From: Peptoniphilus sp. KCTC 25270
GTDB taxonomy: Bacteria > Bacillota > Clostridia > Tissierellales > Peptoniphilaceae
Direction of reading: 5' to 3'
Length of the DNA: 64,000 nt
Assembly: GCF_021012875.1 (NCBI RefSeq)
Contig: NZ_JAJMZJ010000001.1
Coordinates: 186,001 to 250,000, forward strand
Position 1 is the stretch's first letter. Every line of letters begins with the position of its first letter. The translations under genes and the position numbers were made by a program. The notes below the pieces were generated by a model. It saw only the letters and a program-made list of their open reading frames with translations, ran no database searches and had not been told where the DNA came from. Positions 52,484-62,414 of this stretch are shown here, in pieces.

Positions 52484-52518
52484 TCAGAGCTTGTCGAAGA
52501 TGAGCTCTCTTTTTGTCT
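52484..52518 (+). terminator. weak terminator after HPr
   Basis: AGAGCT and AGCTCT arms enclose a larger loop and are followed by TTTTTG. Confidence 0.5.
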
Positions 52519-52539
52519 AAAAAAAGATTTGAGGTGTCT

Positions 52540-55500
52540 ATGTCAACCAAACCAAATTTTGTTCATTTGCATCTTCATAGTGAATATTCTCTATTGGATG
52601 GTTTTACAAAAATTGCAGAATTGCCCCAAAAAGCAAAACAGTTGGGGATGAATGCAGTGGCCTTAACAGACCATGGAAATATGTATGGAATGGTACAATT
52701 TTACAAAGCCTGCAAAGAGGCAGAAATCAAACCCGTTTTAGGTTGTGAAGTCTATGTAACTCACGATCCTATTTCTGTGCAAGAACGAAGCAATCGTCGT
52801 TTTCATTTGGTTTTGCTTGCAGAGAACAACGAAGGCTACGAAAATTTAATGCGAATTGTTAGCGAAGGATTCGTAGATGGATTCTATTATAAACCAAGAG
52901 TGGATTACGAGATTTTACGGAAATATAGTAAGGGAATCATTGCAACCAGCGCGTGTCTTGGGGGAGAAGTTCAATACAAATTAATGAACGGTCAATATCA
53001 AAGCGCAAAAGAAGCCGCTCAGACGTATATTGATATTTTTGGGAAAGAGAATTTTTTCTTAGAATTGCAGGACCATGGAATTCGAGAGCAAAAGGAAGTC
53101 AATCAAGATTTACTAACCCTTTCTAAGGAAATGGGCTTGGAGTTGATTTGCTCCAATGACGTGCATTATTTAAGAAAAGAAGACGCCAGCCCCCACGACG
53201 TATTATTGTGCATTCAAACCGGATCGACCATTGACCAAGAAAAGCGGATGCGTTTTCCAACAGAAGAATTTTATTTGAAAAGTCCAGAACAAATGGCGGA
53301 ACTTTTCCCTAATGTGCCAGAAGCCTTAGAGAATACACAGAAAATTGCAGACCGTTGCAACGTAGAATTGGAATTTCACAATCTTCATCTACCGTATTTC
53401 GCTTTGCCAGAGGGATATACCAATATAGAGTATCTTCGAGAATTGGTGGAAAAGGGGTTAAAGGAAAAATACCAAGAAATTACAGAAGAAATCCGAGAGA
53501 GAACGGAATATGAATTGCAGACCATTATTGATATGGGATATACGGATTATTTTTTGATTGTATGGGATTTTATTCGCTACGCAAAAGAAAATAAAATCGA
53601 AGTAGGGCCAGGTCGTGGTTCTGCCGCAGGAAGTATCGTTTCCTATGCTTTGGATATTATTGATGTAGATCCTTTGGAATTTGGTTTGCTTTTTGAACGA
53701 TTTTTGAATCCAGAACGTGTAAGTATGCCGGATATTGACGTGGATTTTTGTTACGAGCGGAGAGAAGAAGTTATTGATTACGTAATTGAAAAATACGGGC
53801 ATGATCACGTGGCCCAAATTGTAACCTTTGGAACCCTAGGGGCAAGAGCGGCCATTCGAGATGCGGGGCGAGCTTTGGACATTCCTTATGGACGAGTAGA
53901 TTATGTGGCCAAACAAATCCCCAATGAATTAAATATTACTTTGGAACGGGCGATGGAAATTTCTCCAAGTTTGCGGGAAGAAAAAACGAAGGATCAAGAG
54001 ATACGAAATCTTTTAGAAATTGCATCGAAAATTGAGGGGATGCCTCGCCACACCTCCACTCATGCAGCAGGGGTGGTTATTTCTCAAAATAAAATAACCG
54101 ATTACGTTCCTTTAACGAGAAACGGAGAAATTATCTCTACTCAATTTAATATGATTGAATTGGAAGAGTTGGGCCTATTAAAAATGGATTTCTTAGGTCT
54201 TCGAACGTTAACGGTAATTCGAGATGCCATTGATCATATAAGGGAAGAACAAGGAATAGAAATCGATTTTTCTCATTTGGATTATAACGATCCGAAAGTT
54301 TTGGAAATGTTTGAAAAAGCAGAAACCCTAGGGGTATTTCAATTTGAATCGGGGGGAATGCGAAATTTCTTAAAGGAATTGAAACCTTCTAAGTTCGAAG
54401 ATTTGGCCGCGGCCAATGCTCTATTCCGACCAGGACCAATGAATCAAATTCCAAAATTTTGCGAATCCAAACACGATCCCTCTAAAATTTCCTATCCTCA
54501 TGAAGCCGTAAAGGATATCTTAGAGGAAACCTATGGATGTATTGTCTATCAGGAACAGGTAATGGAAATTGTTCGAAGGGTCGGAGGATATTCTCTAGGA
54601 CGAGCAGATTTGGTACGTCGTGCTATGAGTAAGAAAAAGATGTCTGTAATGGAACAGGAACGACAAAATTTCATTTATGGACAATTGGATAATGAGGGAG
54701 AAATTGTTGTAAACGGAGCCGTTCGCAATGGGGTGGACGATAAAAGTGCCAATGAAATTTACGACTTGATGATTGATTTTGCCAACTATGCGTTTAACAA
54801 GAGCCATTCGGTTGCCTATGCCGTTGTAGCCTACCGTACGGCGTGGCTAAAATATTATTATCCCGTGGAATTTATGGCTGCGCAAATTACCTCCTTTATG
54901 TCCGATACTCGCCACGTAAGTTTATACATTGAAGAATGTAAGCGGTTGGGGATTGAGGTTTTGCCTCCTGATATTAACAAATCAAAATTAAAATTTACCG
55001 TGGAAAATCAATCCATTCGTTTTGGACTAAAAGGGATTAAAAACGTAGGAGGAAACTTTATTGACGCTATTGTTTCGGCGAGAGAAAAAGGCGGCGAATT
55101 TACTTCTATGACCGATTTTCTTCGCCGAGTCAACAAAGAAGAAAATGCCTCTATAAATCGTCGAGCCATGGAAAGTTTAATTCATGCAGGAGCTTTTGAT
55201 GTATTAGGGGGAAATCGTGCACAATATTTGGCAGTTTTTGAAAAGATGATGCAAAGCATTCAATCGGAATCCAAAAACAATATTATGGGACAATTTTCTT
55301 TGTTTGAATCAAGAGAAGAAGTTTCAGGAGATAATCTGCCCAATTTACATGATTTTGATAAAAAGCGAAAGTTGGAAATGGAACAACAAGTCTTAGGCGT
55401 TTATGTTTCGGGGCATCCTTTGGATTCCTATACAAAGAGCTTAAAACGTGTAACCTCTATGAATACGGCGGAGATTTATGAAAATCATCAAGAAGATGGA

Positions 55501-55989
55501 ATGGGGCGTTCCATTCGCATTGGCGGGATGATCAAAGAAAAGAGGACCATGATTACCAAGAAAAATACCATGATGGCCTTTGGGGTTTTAGAAGATTTAT
55601 TTGGTACGGTGGACTTGGTTATTTTCCCGAAAACTCTTCAAAACATTTCTCCTGGTGTTTTTGAAGAAGATCAAGTGGTAGAAGTGAGAGGGCGATTGGA
55701 AGGATCTGATGTAGAAGAGCCTAAGATTATTGTAGAATCCATTCTTCCCTTAACCGATTATGACAAAGAAAAAATGTACATTCGCATAAAAAATAGAGAT
55801 TGTCTAAAAGAGTTGGAGTCTATTTTATTAAAACATCCCGGGGATACAGAGGTTGTTGCGTATTTTGAAGAAGAGAAACAAGCGGTCGGTTTGCCTCGGG
55901 AATTATGGACGAGCCATTTGGGAGATCAAAATTTAAGGGAAGATTTATCGAAACTGGTAAAAATAGATACAGATGTAGTGATGAAATGA
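52540..55989 (+). CDS. dnaE: DNA polymerase III alpha subunit DnaE
   Basis: A 1149-residue replicative polymerase. The N-terminal PHP domain has VHLHLHSEYSLLDG; the polymerase core has the PDIDVDF metal-binding motif near residue 400 and GPGRGSAAGS just before it; then helix-hairpin-helix and OB-fold regions and a C-terminal domain. DnaE1-type length, with no inserted exonuclease, so it is DnaE, not PolC. ATG 52540 follows GAGGTGT. pfkA follows 7 bp after the stop. Confidence 0.95.
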   Translation: MSTKPNFVHLHLHSEYSLLDGFTKIAELPQKAKQLGMNAVALTDHGNMYGMVQFYKACKEAEIKPVLGCEVYVTHDPISVQERSNRRFHLVLLAENNEGYENLMRIVSEGFVDGFYYKPRVDYEILRKYSKGIIATSACLGGEVQYKLMNGQYQSAKEAAQTYIDIFGKENFFLELQDHGIREQKEVNQDLLTLSKEMGLELICSNDVHYLRKEDASPHDVLLCIQTGSTIDQEKRMRFPTEEFYLKSPEQMAELFPNVPEALENTQKIADRCNVELEFHNLHLPYFALPEGYTNIEYLRELVEKGLKEKYQEITEEIRERTEYELQTIIDMGYTDYFLIVWDFIRYAKENKIEVGPGRGSAAGSIVSYALDIIDVDPLEFGLLFERFLNPERVSMPDIDVDFCYERREEVIDYVIEKYGHDHVAQIVTFGTLGARAAIRDAGRALDIPYGRVDYVAKQIPNELNITLERAMEISPSLREEKTKDQEIRNLLEIASKIEGMPRHTSTHAAGVVISQNKITDYVPLTRNGEIISTQFNMIELEELGLLKMDFLGLRTLTVIRDAIDHIREEQGIEIDFSHLDYNDPKVLEMFEKAETLGVFQFESGGMRNFLKELKPSKFEDLAAANALFRPGPMNQIPKFCESKHDPSKISYPHEAVKDILEETYGCIVYQEQVMEIVRRVGGYSLGRADLVRRAMSKKKMSVMEQERQNFIYGQLDNEGEIVVNGAVRNGVDDKSANEIYDLMIDFANYAFNKSHSVAYAVVAYRTAWLKYYYPVEFMAAQITSFMSDTRHVSLYIEECKRLGIEVLPPDINKSKLKFTVENQSIRFGLKGIKNVGGNFIDAIVSAREKGGEFTSMTDFLRRVNKEENASINRRAMESLIHAGAFDVLGGNRAQYLAVFEKMMQSIQSESKNNIMGQFSLFESREEVSGDNLPNLHDFDKKRKLEMEQQVLGVYVSGHPLDSYTKSLKRVTSMNTAEIYENHQEDGMGRSIRIGGMIKEKRTMITKKNTMMAFGVLEDLFGTVDLVIFPKTLQNISPGVFEEDQVVEVRGRLEGSDVEEPKIIVESILPLTDYDKEKMYIRIKNRDCLKELESILLKHPGDTEVVAYFEEEKQAVGLPRELWTSHLGDQNLREDLSKLVKIDTDVVMK

Positions 55990-55996
55990 GGAAAAT

Positions 55997-56956
55997 ATGA
56001 GCAAAATTGCAGTTTTGACTTCTGGAGGAGATTCTCCAGGAATGAACGCAGGAATTCGCGCTGTTGTTCGGACCGCCATTTACGATGGACATGAAGTAGT
56101 TGGAATTCGAGATGGATATTGCGGAATCTTTAATGGTTTATTTGAAGAAATGAATCTGTCTTCTGTAGCCGATATTATTCATCGGGGAGGAACCATTTTA
56201 GGAACGTCCCGTTGCGATCGGATGGAAAGGGAAGAAGGAATTGAAAAAGCAGTAGAGATTTTACAAGAGAACAAAATTGATTTGTTAATTGTATTGGGAG
56301 GGGATGGCTCCATGCGTGGAGCTTTGGAGCTTTCTAAAAAAGGAATTCGTGTAGCGACTCTTCCGGCCACCATTGACAACGATTTGGGATACCAAGAGGA
56401 GAGTATAGGATTTTTTACAGCCATTGATACCATTACAGAAGCCATAGGAAGAATTCGAGATACCTCTAGCGCTCACAATCGAGGAAATATTGTAGAAGTT
56501 ATGGGACGGAAATGTGGAGATTTGGCTCTATATGCTGGTATTGCTGGAGGAGCGGAAAGCATTCTTGTACCAGAAATTCCTATGGATTTAGAAAAAGTAA
56601 TGGAGAAAGTAAAAATCGGGAAAAATAGAGGGAAACGCCACCACATTATTTTAATAACAGAAGATTTAATTGACGCCGAAGACTTGGCAAAAAAAGTAGA
56701 AGAAGAAACGGGAGTTGTAACGCGAGTAACGGTTTTGGGCTACATTCAAAGAGGTGGAAATCCCATTATAAAAGACCGAATCAATGCAAGTATTTTAGGC
56801 GAAGCTGCCGTTCGTTCCATAAAAGATGAAAAAACAGCCGTTGCTTTGGGTATTTATAAAGGGAGAGTTAGAACCATAGAGTTAGAAGAAGCTCTCTCTA
56901 TAAAAAAAGAAATTGACTTAGGTTTGTATGAAACTATGCAAATTCTATCAATATAA
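55997..56956 (+). CDS. pfkA: 6-phosphofructokinase (ATP)
   Basis: A 319-residue glycolytic enzyme. The ATP site has GGDGSM (near 95-100) with the usual Gly-Asp pair; PATIDNDLGYQEESIGF is the fructose-6-phosphate loop, and MGRKCGDLA and GYIQRGGNP complete the site. Start has a good GAGGAAAAT region. It is followed by pyk after 9 bp and preceded by dnaE, the same order as in many clostridia. Confidence 0.95.
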   Translation: MSKIAVLTSGGDSPGMNAGIRAVVRTAIYDGHEVVGIRDGYCGIFNGLFEEMNLSSVADIIHRGGTILGTSRCDRMEREEGIEKAVEILQENKIDLLIVLGGDGSMRGALELSKKGIRVATLPATIDNDLGYQEESIGFFTAIDTITEAIGRIRDTSSAHNRGNIVEVMGRKCGDLALYAGIAGGAESILVPEIPMDLEKVMEKVKIGKNRGKRHHIILITEDLIDAEDLAKKVEEETGVVTRVTVLGYIQRGGNPIIKDRINASILGEAAVRSIKDEKTAVALGIYKGRVRTIELEEALSIKKEIDLGLYETMQILSI

Positions 56957-56965
56957 GGAGAAGGT

Positions 56966-58711
56966 ATGAAACGTACAAAAATCATTGCGACCATTGGCCC
57001 GGCTTCTGATACAGAGGAAATGTTAAAAAAATTATTTCTTGCAGGGGTAAATGTAGCAAGACTCAATTTTTCTCATGGGGATCATGAATCTCATAAAGCA
57101 ACTATGGATCGTATTAAAAAGGTGAGAGAAGAATTAAAATTGCCAATAGCGATTATGCTTGATACAAAAGGTCCAGAAATTCGTACGCAAAATATAGAAA
57201 ATATGGTGCCAATCCAAGAAGGAGATTTGTACGATTTTCTATCTGAAGACATAGAAGGAACAGAAAGAGAAATTTCCATTACCTATAAAGAATTGTGGAA
57301 GGACGTTGTCATTGGACAAAAAATCCTTGTAGATGACGGGTTGTTGGAATTGGAAGTTGTAGATATTCAAGAAGGAAAGATTACGACTCGGGCCTTAAAC
57401 GATGGATTTATTGCCAAAAATAAGGGAATCAATGTGCCGCGGGCTTTGATTCGTCTGCCTTCTTTAACGGAAAAAGATATTTCTGATATTGTATTTGGAA
57501 TAGAACAAGACGTAGATTTTATTGCCGCTTCCTTTATTCGTCGGGGAGAAGATATTTTGGCGATTCGTGAAGTATTGGAAAAAAATCACGGAAACGATAT
57601 AAAAATCATTGCGAAAATCGAAAATCAAGAAGGCGTAGAAAATATGGACGCCATTATTGATTTGGCAGATGGAATTATGGTGGCTCGTGGAGATTTAGGC
57701 GTAGAAATTGAAACAGAGCTTGTTCCATTGGTACAAAAATCCATGATTCAAAAAACCATAGCCGAAGGAATCCCTGTTATTACAGCGACACAAATGTTGG
57801 ATTCTATGATACGAAATCCACGACCAACTCGAGCCGAAGCCTCAGATGTTGCCAATGCAATTATTGATGGGACCAGCTGTATTATGCTTTCTGGGGAAAC
57901 CGCCAGTGGACGCTATCCTTTAGAAGCGGTAGAAACCATGGCCCGCATTGCCGTTGCTACAGAAAAATCTTTGGATTACGGCGGGATTTTGGAACGTTCT
58001 CGCCATATTATTGAAACGACAACAACCAATGTAATTGCTCGTAATACTTGCGAAATGGCAAGAGAGTTGGGAGCAAAGGCCATAGTTGTTGCAACCACAA
58101 CGGGATATTCCTCTCGTGCTGTGGCGAAATTTCAACCAGAAATTCCCATTATTGCGGTAACTCCTGATGAAAAAGCTTTGCGACAAATGTCGCTACATTG
58201 GGGAATCGAAGGGCTTTTAGGAAATGAAAGTTCAAAAGATATTATTAACGACACCATTGATGTGGCAAAAAAACAAGGGAAAGTCCAAGATGGAGATTTG
58301 GTAATTTTAATTGCGGGAATTCCTACAGGAAAAACGGGAAGCACCAATTTAATTAAAGTGCATCAAGTTTCAAAGGTTGCTTTACGAGGAACGGGAATTG
58401 GTAAGGGAACGGTGATTGGAAAGGCAAGAATCGTAAATGATTCTTTTGATTTCACTCGCGATTTTACCGATGGAGATATTTTGGTAGCAAAATATTTCTC
58501 CAAAGATTTAATGCCCTTTGTTGAACGCTGTGGAGGGTTTATTGTAGAAGAAGAAGGAATGACTTCTTCTGCGGCGATTGTGGCTGTAAACACAGGAAAA
58601 CCAACCATTGTAGGGGCAAAAAATGCCGTAGAAATATTAAATAATGCGAAATTTGTTACGATGGATGTTGGGACAGGAGAAATTTATTTGGGCGTAGTTG
58701 ATGCAAAATAA
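56966..58711 (+). CDS. pyk: pyruvate kinase with C-terminal PEP-utilising domain
   Basis: A 581-residue enzyme. The barrel and its B domain include IMVARGDLGVEI, and the allosteric domain begins near 365. A C-terminal extension of about 110 residues is the PEP-utilising mobile domain seen in Bacillus-type pyruvate kinases. In PEP-utilising enzymes the phosphohistidine follows a Thr-Ser pair; here the stretch is GMTSSAA (531-537) with Ser535 at the His position. It is transcribed with pfkA. Confidence 0.93.
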   Translation: MKRTKIIATIGPASDTEEMLKKLFLAGVNVARLNFSHGDHESHKATMDRIKKVREELKLPIAIMLDTKGPEIRTQNIENMVPIQEGDLYDFLSEDIEGTEREISITYKELWKDVVIGQKILVDDGLLELEVVDIQEGKITTRALNDGFIAKNKGINVPRALIRLPSLTEKDISDIVFGIEQDVDFIAASFIRRGEDILAIREVLEKNHGNDIKIIAKIENQEGVENMDAIIDLADGIMVARGDLGVEIETELVPLVQKSMIQKTIAEGIPVITATQMLDSMIRNPRPTRAEASDVANAIIDGTSCIMLSGETASGRYPLEAVETMARIAVATEKSLDYGGILERSRHIIETTTTNVIARNTCEMARELGAKAIVVATTTGYSSRAVAKFQPEIPIIAVTPDEKALRQMSLHWGIEGLLGNESSKDIINDTIDVAKKQGKVQDGDLVILIAGIPTGKTGSTNLIKVHQVSKVALRGTGIGKGTVIGKARIVNDSFDFTRDFTDGDILVAKYFSKDLMPFVERCGGFIVEEEGMTSSAAIVAVNTGKPTIVGAKNAVEILNNAKFVTMDVGTGEIYLGVVDAK

Positions 58712-58739
58712 AAGAAAAAATACACGGAATAAAAAATCG

Positions 58740-58748
58740 TGATATAAT
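58740..58748 (+). promoter_or_regulatory. extended -10 promoter of folT
   Basis: TGATATAAT just before the THF riboswitch; the -35 region is weak. Confidence 0.5.
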
Positions 58749-58758
58749 ATATTCTTAA

Positions 58759-58890
58759 GGTTAGAGTAGACAAAAGGCGTCAAGTGTTGAAGGATGGGAA
58801 GTTGCCTTCAAACGAAAAGCGAAGAGGGCTTACGATCTTTTGTTGCATCCGCTGCCATCCTCTTTAGGCGGCATTTCAAGGAGGAAGAAT
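58759..58890 (+). promoter_or_regulatory. tetrahydrofolate (THF) riboswitch
   Basis: From GGTTAGAGTAGA the element continues through GGCGTCAAGTG, a TTGAAGG/CCTTCAA stem, ATGGGAAGTTG, GCGAAGAG and TGCATCCGCTGCC, the conserved order of the THF riboswitch; P2 is ACAAAAG with CTTTTGT. Downstream, CCTCTTT (about 58859-58865) can pair with the AAGGAGG of folT, which gives translational control. It precedes a folate transporter, as expected. Confidence 0.9.
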
Positions 58891-59409
58891 ATGACAAAAG
58901 TACAAAGAATTGTGTTAGCAGGTGTACTCATTGCTGTGCAAATTATTTTGACACGGATTTTGGGTATCGATTTGGGAGTAAACCAAAGAATCACCTTTGC
59001 ATTTATTGCAATAGTAGTGAATGGAGCCTTATTAGGGCCCGTAACAGCTGGAATTTCTGGGGGAATTGCCGATATTTTAGGGTTTATTTTGAAACCGACA
59101 GGGGCGTATTTTCCAGGATTCACTTTAACAGCGGTTTTAACAGGAGTCGTTTACGGTTTGTTTTTCTACAAAAAAGAAATTACCATTTCTCGAATCGTCT
59201 TATCCAATTTAATTGTTAGCATTCCGTTGAATTTGTTCTTAGGTTCTTATTGGCTACACCTATTATTGGGATCGCCAATGAACACACTTTTAATGGGGCG
59301 TTTGCCTTTTAACTTGATTCTATTGGTGGTAAAAATCGTAGTTCTTGCGATTGTACTGCCAAGAATTGTAAAAGAAATGCGAAAAGTTCTAAAAGTGAGA
59401 GCGGCGTAA
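58891..59409 (+). CDS. folT: folate ECF transporter S component
   Basis: A 172-residue membrane protein with about five to six helices, an ECF-type substrate-binding (S) component. The start at ATG 58891 follows AAGGAGG; the longer frame to TTG 58840 lies within the riboswitch and is not coding. The THF riboswitch supports folate as substrate. It would need the shared energising module (EcfT/A/A') encoded elsewhere. Confidence 0.87.
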   Translation: MTKVQRIVLAGVLIAVQIILTRILGIDLGVNQRITFAFIAIVVNGALLGPVTAGISGGIADILGFILKPTGAYFPGFTLTAVLTGVVYGLFFYKKEITISRIVLSNLIVSIPLNLFLGSYWLHLLLGSPMNTLLMGRLPFNLILLVVKIVVLAIVLPRIVKEMRKVLKVRAA

Positions 59410-59436
59410 GCTGCTCTTTTTTATAAAGGAGAGCGT

Positions 59437-59817
59437 ATGGTAGATTTATCTAGATACGAAGAAATGGGAGAGGCCTTGGATGAAATTGCGGCAGAAATTC
59501 CAGAGAGATTGTTTCAAGGTCTTAACGGTGGAGTGATTTTTTCCGAGGAAATTAAATACCATCCAGAGAGTGAAAATGGAGATTTATTAATTATGGGCCA
59601 ATACATTCAAAGCGTTGTAGGAAAAACCATTGTCCTATATTATGGATCTTTTATGGAGCGATTTGGATTTTTGCCTATAGAAGAAGTAAAAAAAGAATTG
59701 CGCAAAACTTTTTTTCACGAAATGACCCACCATTTGGAAACATTAGCGGGAGAGAAGGATTTGGTATTGGAAGATATAAAGTCTATGGAAAAGTATAGAG
59801 AGGGTAAAAAACGATGA
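59437..59817 (+). CDS. minimal MMP-like zinc metallopeptidase (zincin)
   Basis: A 126-residue protein with the HExxH zinc motif HEMTH at 94-98, next to another His (99); it belongs to the small metallopeptidase family related to PF06262. No signal peptide, so it is probably cytoplasmic. Substrate unknown. Its stop overlaps the next gene's start by 4 nt (ATGA), so the two are coupled. Confidence 0.85.
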   Translation: MVDLSRYEEMGEALDEIAAEIPERLFQGLNGGVIFSEEIKYHPESENGDLLIMGQYIQSVVGKTIVLYYGSFMERFGFLPIEEVKKELRKTFFHEMTHHLETLAGEKDLVLEDIKSMEKYREGKKR

Positions 59818-60590
59818 GTTCCATTTTAGGAAATTTTTATAAGGTCATCGGTACTGTTTTGGATTATTTTTTTGAAGGATTGATTTTTATAGTCTCTCTT
59901 TTGGTTCAAATATTTAAGTCGGTACAACAGGTAATCATTAGTCTATTCCTATTTGGAGGCTGTCTGGTTTTCTTTTTATTTTTATTGCCATTGGGAATGT
60001 CTAGAAGAAGCATTGGACCCTTTGGTTTGTTGTTTATTATCTTTTTATTTCCTTTAATTGGTACAGTAGCCGTTTCCTATTTGAAATATTTGCAATATAT
60101 GATTACAGAATATTTCTATGAAAAAGCCGATTATCATCTGCTAGGGAAAAATGTAACCTATGAAAAAATGGGAGACTACGGAAAGAGATACCAGAGAAAA
60201 ATTAAAGAAGAACAGGAAAAAGCCAGGGAAGAAGCCTTTAGAAAACAATTTGAAGATTTTTTGGGAGGCGCTCAATTCCAATGGCACTACGGTCCCTTTG
60301 ACCAAGGTTTTGATGATTTTTCAAGGGGATATCAAGGACAACAAGGGGGATATTATCAACAGACTCAAAGCCCTTCCGGATTTAAGGTAAAATATGAGGA
60401 GGCGGCACGTACTTTAGGAGTTCCTGTTACAGCGGATAAATACGAAATAAAGTTGGCTTATCGGAAGCTGGCAAAAATGTATCATCCAGATATTAATAAA
60501 AATCCAAATGCAACCCAAATGTTCCAACAAATTAATGATGCTTATGAATTTATGAGCGATGAAAATATTGCGAGATACAAAAGAATGTAA
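59814..60590 (+). CDS. membrane-anchored J-domain protein
   Basis: A 258-residue protein with two to three N-terminal hydrophobic segments (about 1-105), a charged linker (about 110-150), a Gly/Gln-rich stretch (about 160-190), and a C-terminal J domain with HPD at 224-226. It probably recruits DnaK to the membrane. It is translationally coupled to the zincin upstream. Confidence 0.85.
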   Translation: MSSILGNFYKVIGTVLDYFFEGLIFIVSLLVQIFKSVQQVIISLFLFGGCLVFFLFLLPLGMSRRSIGPFGLLFIIFLFPLIGTVAVSYLKYLQYMITEYFYEKADYHLLGKNVTYEKMGDYGKRYQRKIKEEQEKAREEAFRKQFEDFLGGAQFQWHYGPFDQGFDDFSRGYQGQQGGYYQQTQSPSGFKVKYEEAARTLGVPVTADKYEIKLAYRKLAKMYHPDINKNPNATQMFQQINDAYEFMSDENIARYKRM

Positions 60591-60591
60591 A

Positions 60592-60628
60592 AAAAGTAGC
60601 CCTCATTTTGTATGAGGGCTTTTTCTTA
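60592..60628. terminator. bidirectional terminator
   Basis: AGCCCTCAT and ATGAGGGCT arms around TTTGT, with A and T runs on both sides, between the J-domain gene and the minus-strand NAD kinase gene. Confidence 0.9.
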
Positions 60629-61429
60629 TAAGAACTTAGATTTAATAATATCCCAATAATTTTGTTCCGCAATTCGCAAGCGGTTAACGTGTTTATCGGC
60701 AATGCGTAGGTTGATTTTTTTTAATTGGTTGTAAGTAAATTCTTGTCCATCGACCAATAAAAGATTGCTATTGGCGTATCGCTTTTCTGGAATTAGGGTT
60801 ATAATATGTTCTCCAGGTAAAACAATCGTAGAGGTCATGGAACGATAGGCTTGGTTGGAAATGGGCGCTAAAGGCGTCATGGCCAAGGCTTTAATCGAAG
60901 GGTGAACGATACTTCCCCCAGCGGAAAGATTGTAACCGGTTGATCCAGAAGGGGTAGAAACCATCATTCCATCTCCAGAAAATTTTTCTAGGTGCGTATG
61001 ATTTATAAAAATATTCATATGAATAACCTTAGAATTTTGTGCCTTTAAGACAATTTCATTTACGGCATGGAGAAAAAAAGAACGGTTTTTTGTAAAGATT
61101 TCGGCTCCAATTAGATAGGTAGGTTCAATGTGATAATTTTTGTCCAAATAATCTGCAATAAATTGATCGACATTATTTGGATCGACTTCTTGAAAGAAGC
61201 CCAAGTGTCCCGTATTAATTCCCACAATGGGCGTTTCGGAGAAATGGCTTCGGTTTACCGCTTTAATAAAGGCCCCATCTCCACCCACGGTAATGGTTAA
61301 CTCCGCGTTAGGATGCACTTTTGTTACAGGGGTAAAGTTATTTTCTTTTAGTTTTTGAATTAATTTTTTTGTTGTTTTACGACTTTCATAATTTGCATTA
61401 GAAAGGACATTGATTATTCTTTCGCTCAT
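60626..61429 (-). CDS. nadK: NAD kinase
   Basis: A 267-residue enzyme that phosphorylates NAD+ to NADP+. The catalytic site is GGDG at 49-52 and the second motif TGHLGFF (about 73-79); the NAD loop is STPSGSTGYNLSAGG. It is the small cytoplasmic form. It diverges from the pseudouridine synthase gene. Confidence 0.93.
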   Translation of the reverse strand: MSERIINVLSNANYESRKTTKKLIQKLKENNFTPVTKVHPNAELTITVGGDGAFIKAVNRSHFSETPIVGINTGHLGFFQEVDPNNVDQFIADYLDKNYHIEPTYLIGAEIFTKNRSFFLHAVNEIVLKAQNSKVIHMNIFINHTHLEKFSGDGMMVSTPSGSTGYNLSAGGSIVHPSIKALAMTPLAPISNQAYRSMTSTIVLPGEHIITLIPEKRYANSNLLLVDGQEFTYNQLKKINLRIADKHVNRLRIAEQNYWDIIKSKFL

Positions 61430-61517
61430 AAGTTTTCCTTTCTGTGATTGTATAGATTACTTATATCCTATATTATCTAGAGAGAAATGAAAAGGATAAA
61501 ATTAAGGAGTTTTTTTG

Positions 61518-62372
61518 ATGGATGACTTAAAATTCCCTATAGATAGGGATTATAAAGAGTTGCGAAATTTTTTACAAGAGAAAAAATTTTCACAAAAGTT
61601 TATAGGAAAAGTATTTCGAGAAGGAAGAATTTTTGTAAATGAGGCCCCTTCTTACAAAACCATGCCTTTAGAAAAAGGGGACGAAATTCGCATCGTTTTT
61701 GAAGAGGAAGAAATTCAAATTCCAAGTGTAGAATTTCAACAGGAAATTCTCTATGAAGATGAAGATCTTTTGGTAGTAAATAAAAGTCCAGGTCTTGCGA
61801 TTATGCCTTGCCGGACCCATCCCGACCATACTTTTGCCAATGAAATTGCCGATTATTTTCGAAAGAACAATATTCATAGAAAAATTCGTATTTTAGGGCG
61901 TTTGGATAAAGATACAACTGGGGTTATGGTAGTGGCAAAAAATCCTTATGCATTGCGAAAGATGGAGTTATACCATACCAAAGAAAAAGAATACATTACA
62001 GTAGTGGAAGGAAAAATTTTAGAACCAATGCGAATTGAAAAGCCCATAGGAATGGGAGAAGATTCTATGGTTCGAGAGATTCGTGAAGATGGGCAAGAAG
62101 CCATAACCAATCTTTGGCCTATAAAGCACTTGGAAAATGCCACGGTGTTGAAGGTAACGTTAGAAACCGGAAGAACGCATCAAATTCGTTGCCACTTAAA
62201 ATCCATTGGACATCCTGTTTTAGGGGATGTTTTGTACGGAGGGAAAGAAAATTTAGCTCCTCGCACCTTATTACATGTGGAAAATCTTTCGATTCTTCAT
62301 CCTAGAAAAGGTGTAAAAATGAAGTTTACAGCCCCTATTCCCAAAGATATGAAAGATAAAATGGAATTATAA
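61518..62372 (+). CDS. RluA-family pseudouridine synthase (RluD-like)
   Basis: A 284-residue enzyme. An S4-like RNA-binding region (about 12-60) is followed by the catalytic domain with the GRLDKDTTG motif (127-135) holding catalytic Asp130 and RTHQIRCHLKSIGHPV. ATG 61518 follows AAGGAG; a TTG at 61515 is adjacent. Which rRNA or tRNA sites it modifies is unknown. Confidence 0.9.
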   Translation: MDDLKFPIDRDYKELRNFLQEKKFSQKFIGKVFREGRIFVNEAPSYKTMPLEKGDEIRIVFEEEEIQIPSVEFQQEILYEDEDLLVVNKSPGLAIMPCRTHPDHTFANEIADYFRKNNIHRKIRILGRLDKDTTGVMVVAKNPYALRKMELYHTKEKEYITVVEGKILEPMRIEKPIGMGEDSMVREIREDGQEAITNLWPIKHLENATVLKVTLETGRTHQIRCHLKSIGHPVLGDVLYGGKENLAPRTLLHVENLSILHPRKGVKMKFTAPIPKDMKDKMEL

Positions 62373-62379
62373 GGTTGAC

Positions 62380-62408
62380 TTGATAAAGAGAGAAATTCGT
62401 TTTATAAT
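62380..62408 (+). promoter_or_regulatory. promoter of the 6S-RNA-like transcript
   Basis: TTGATA, 17-bp spacer, TATAAT, immediately upstream of the long hairpin RNA. Confidence 0.75.
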
Positions 62409-62414
62409 AAAAGA

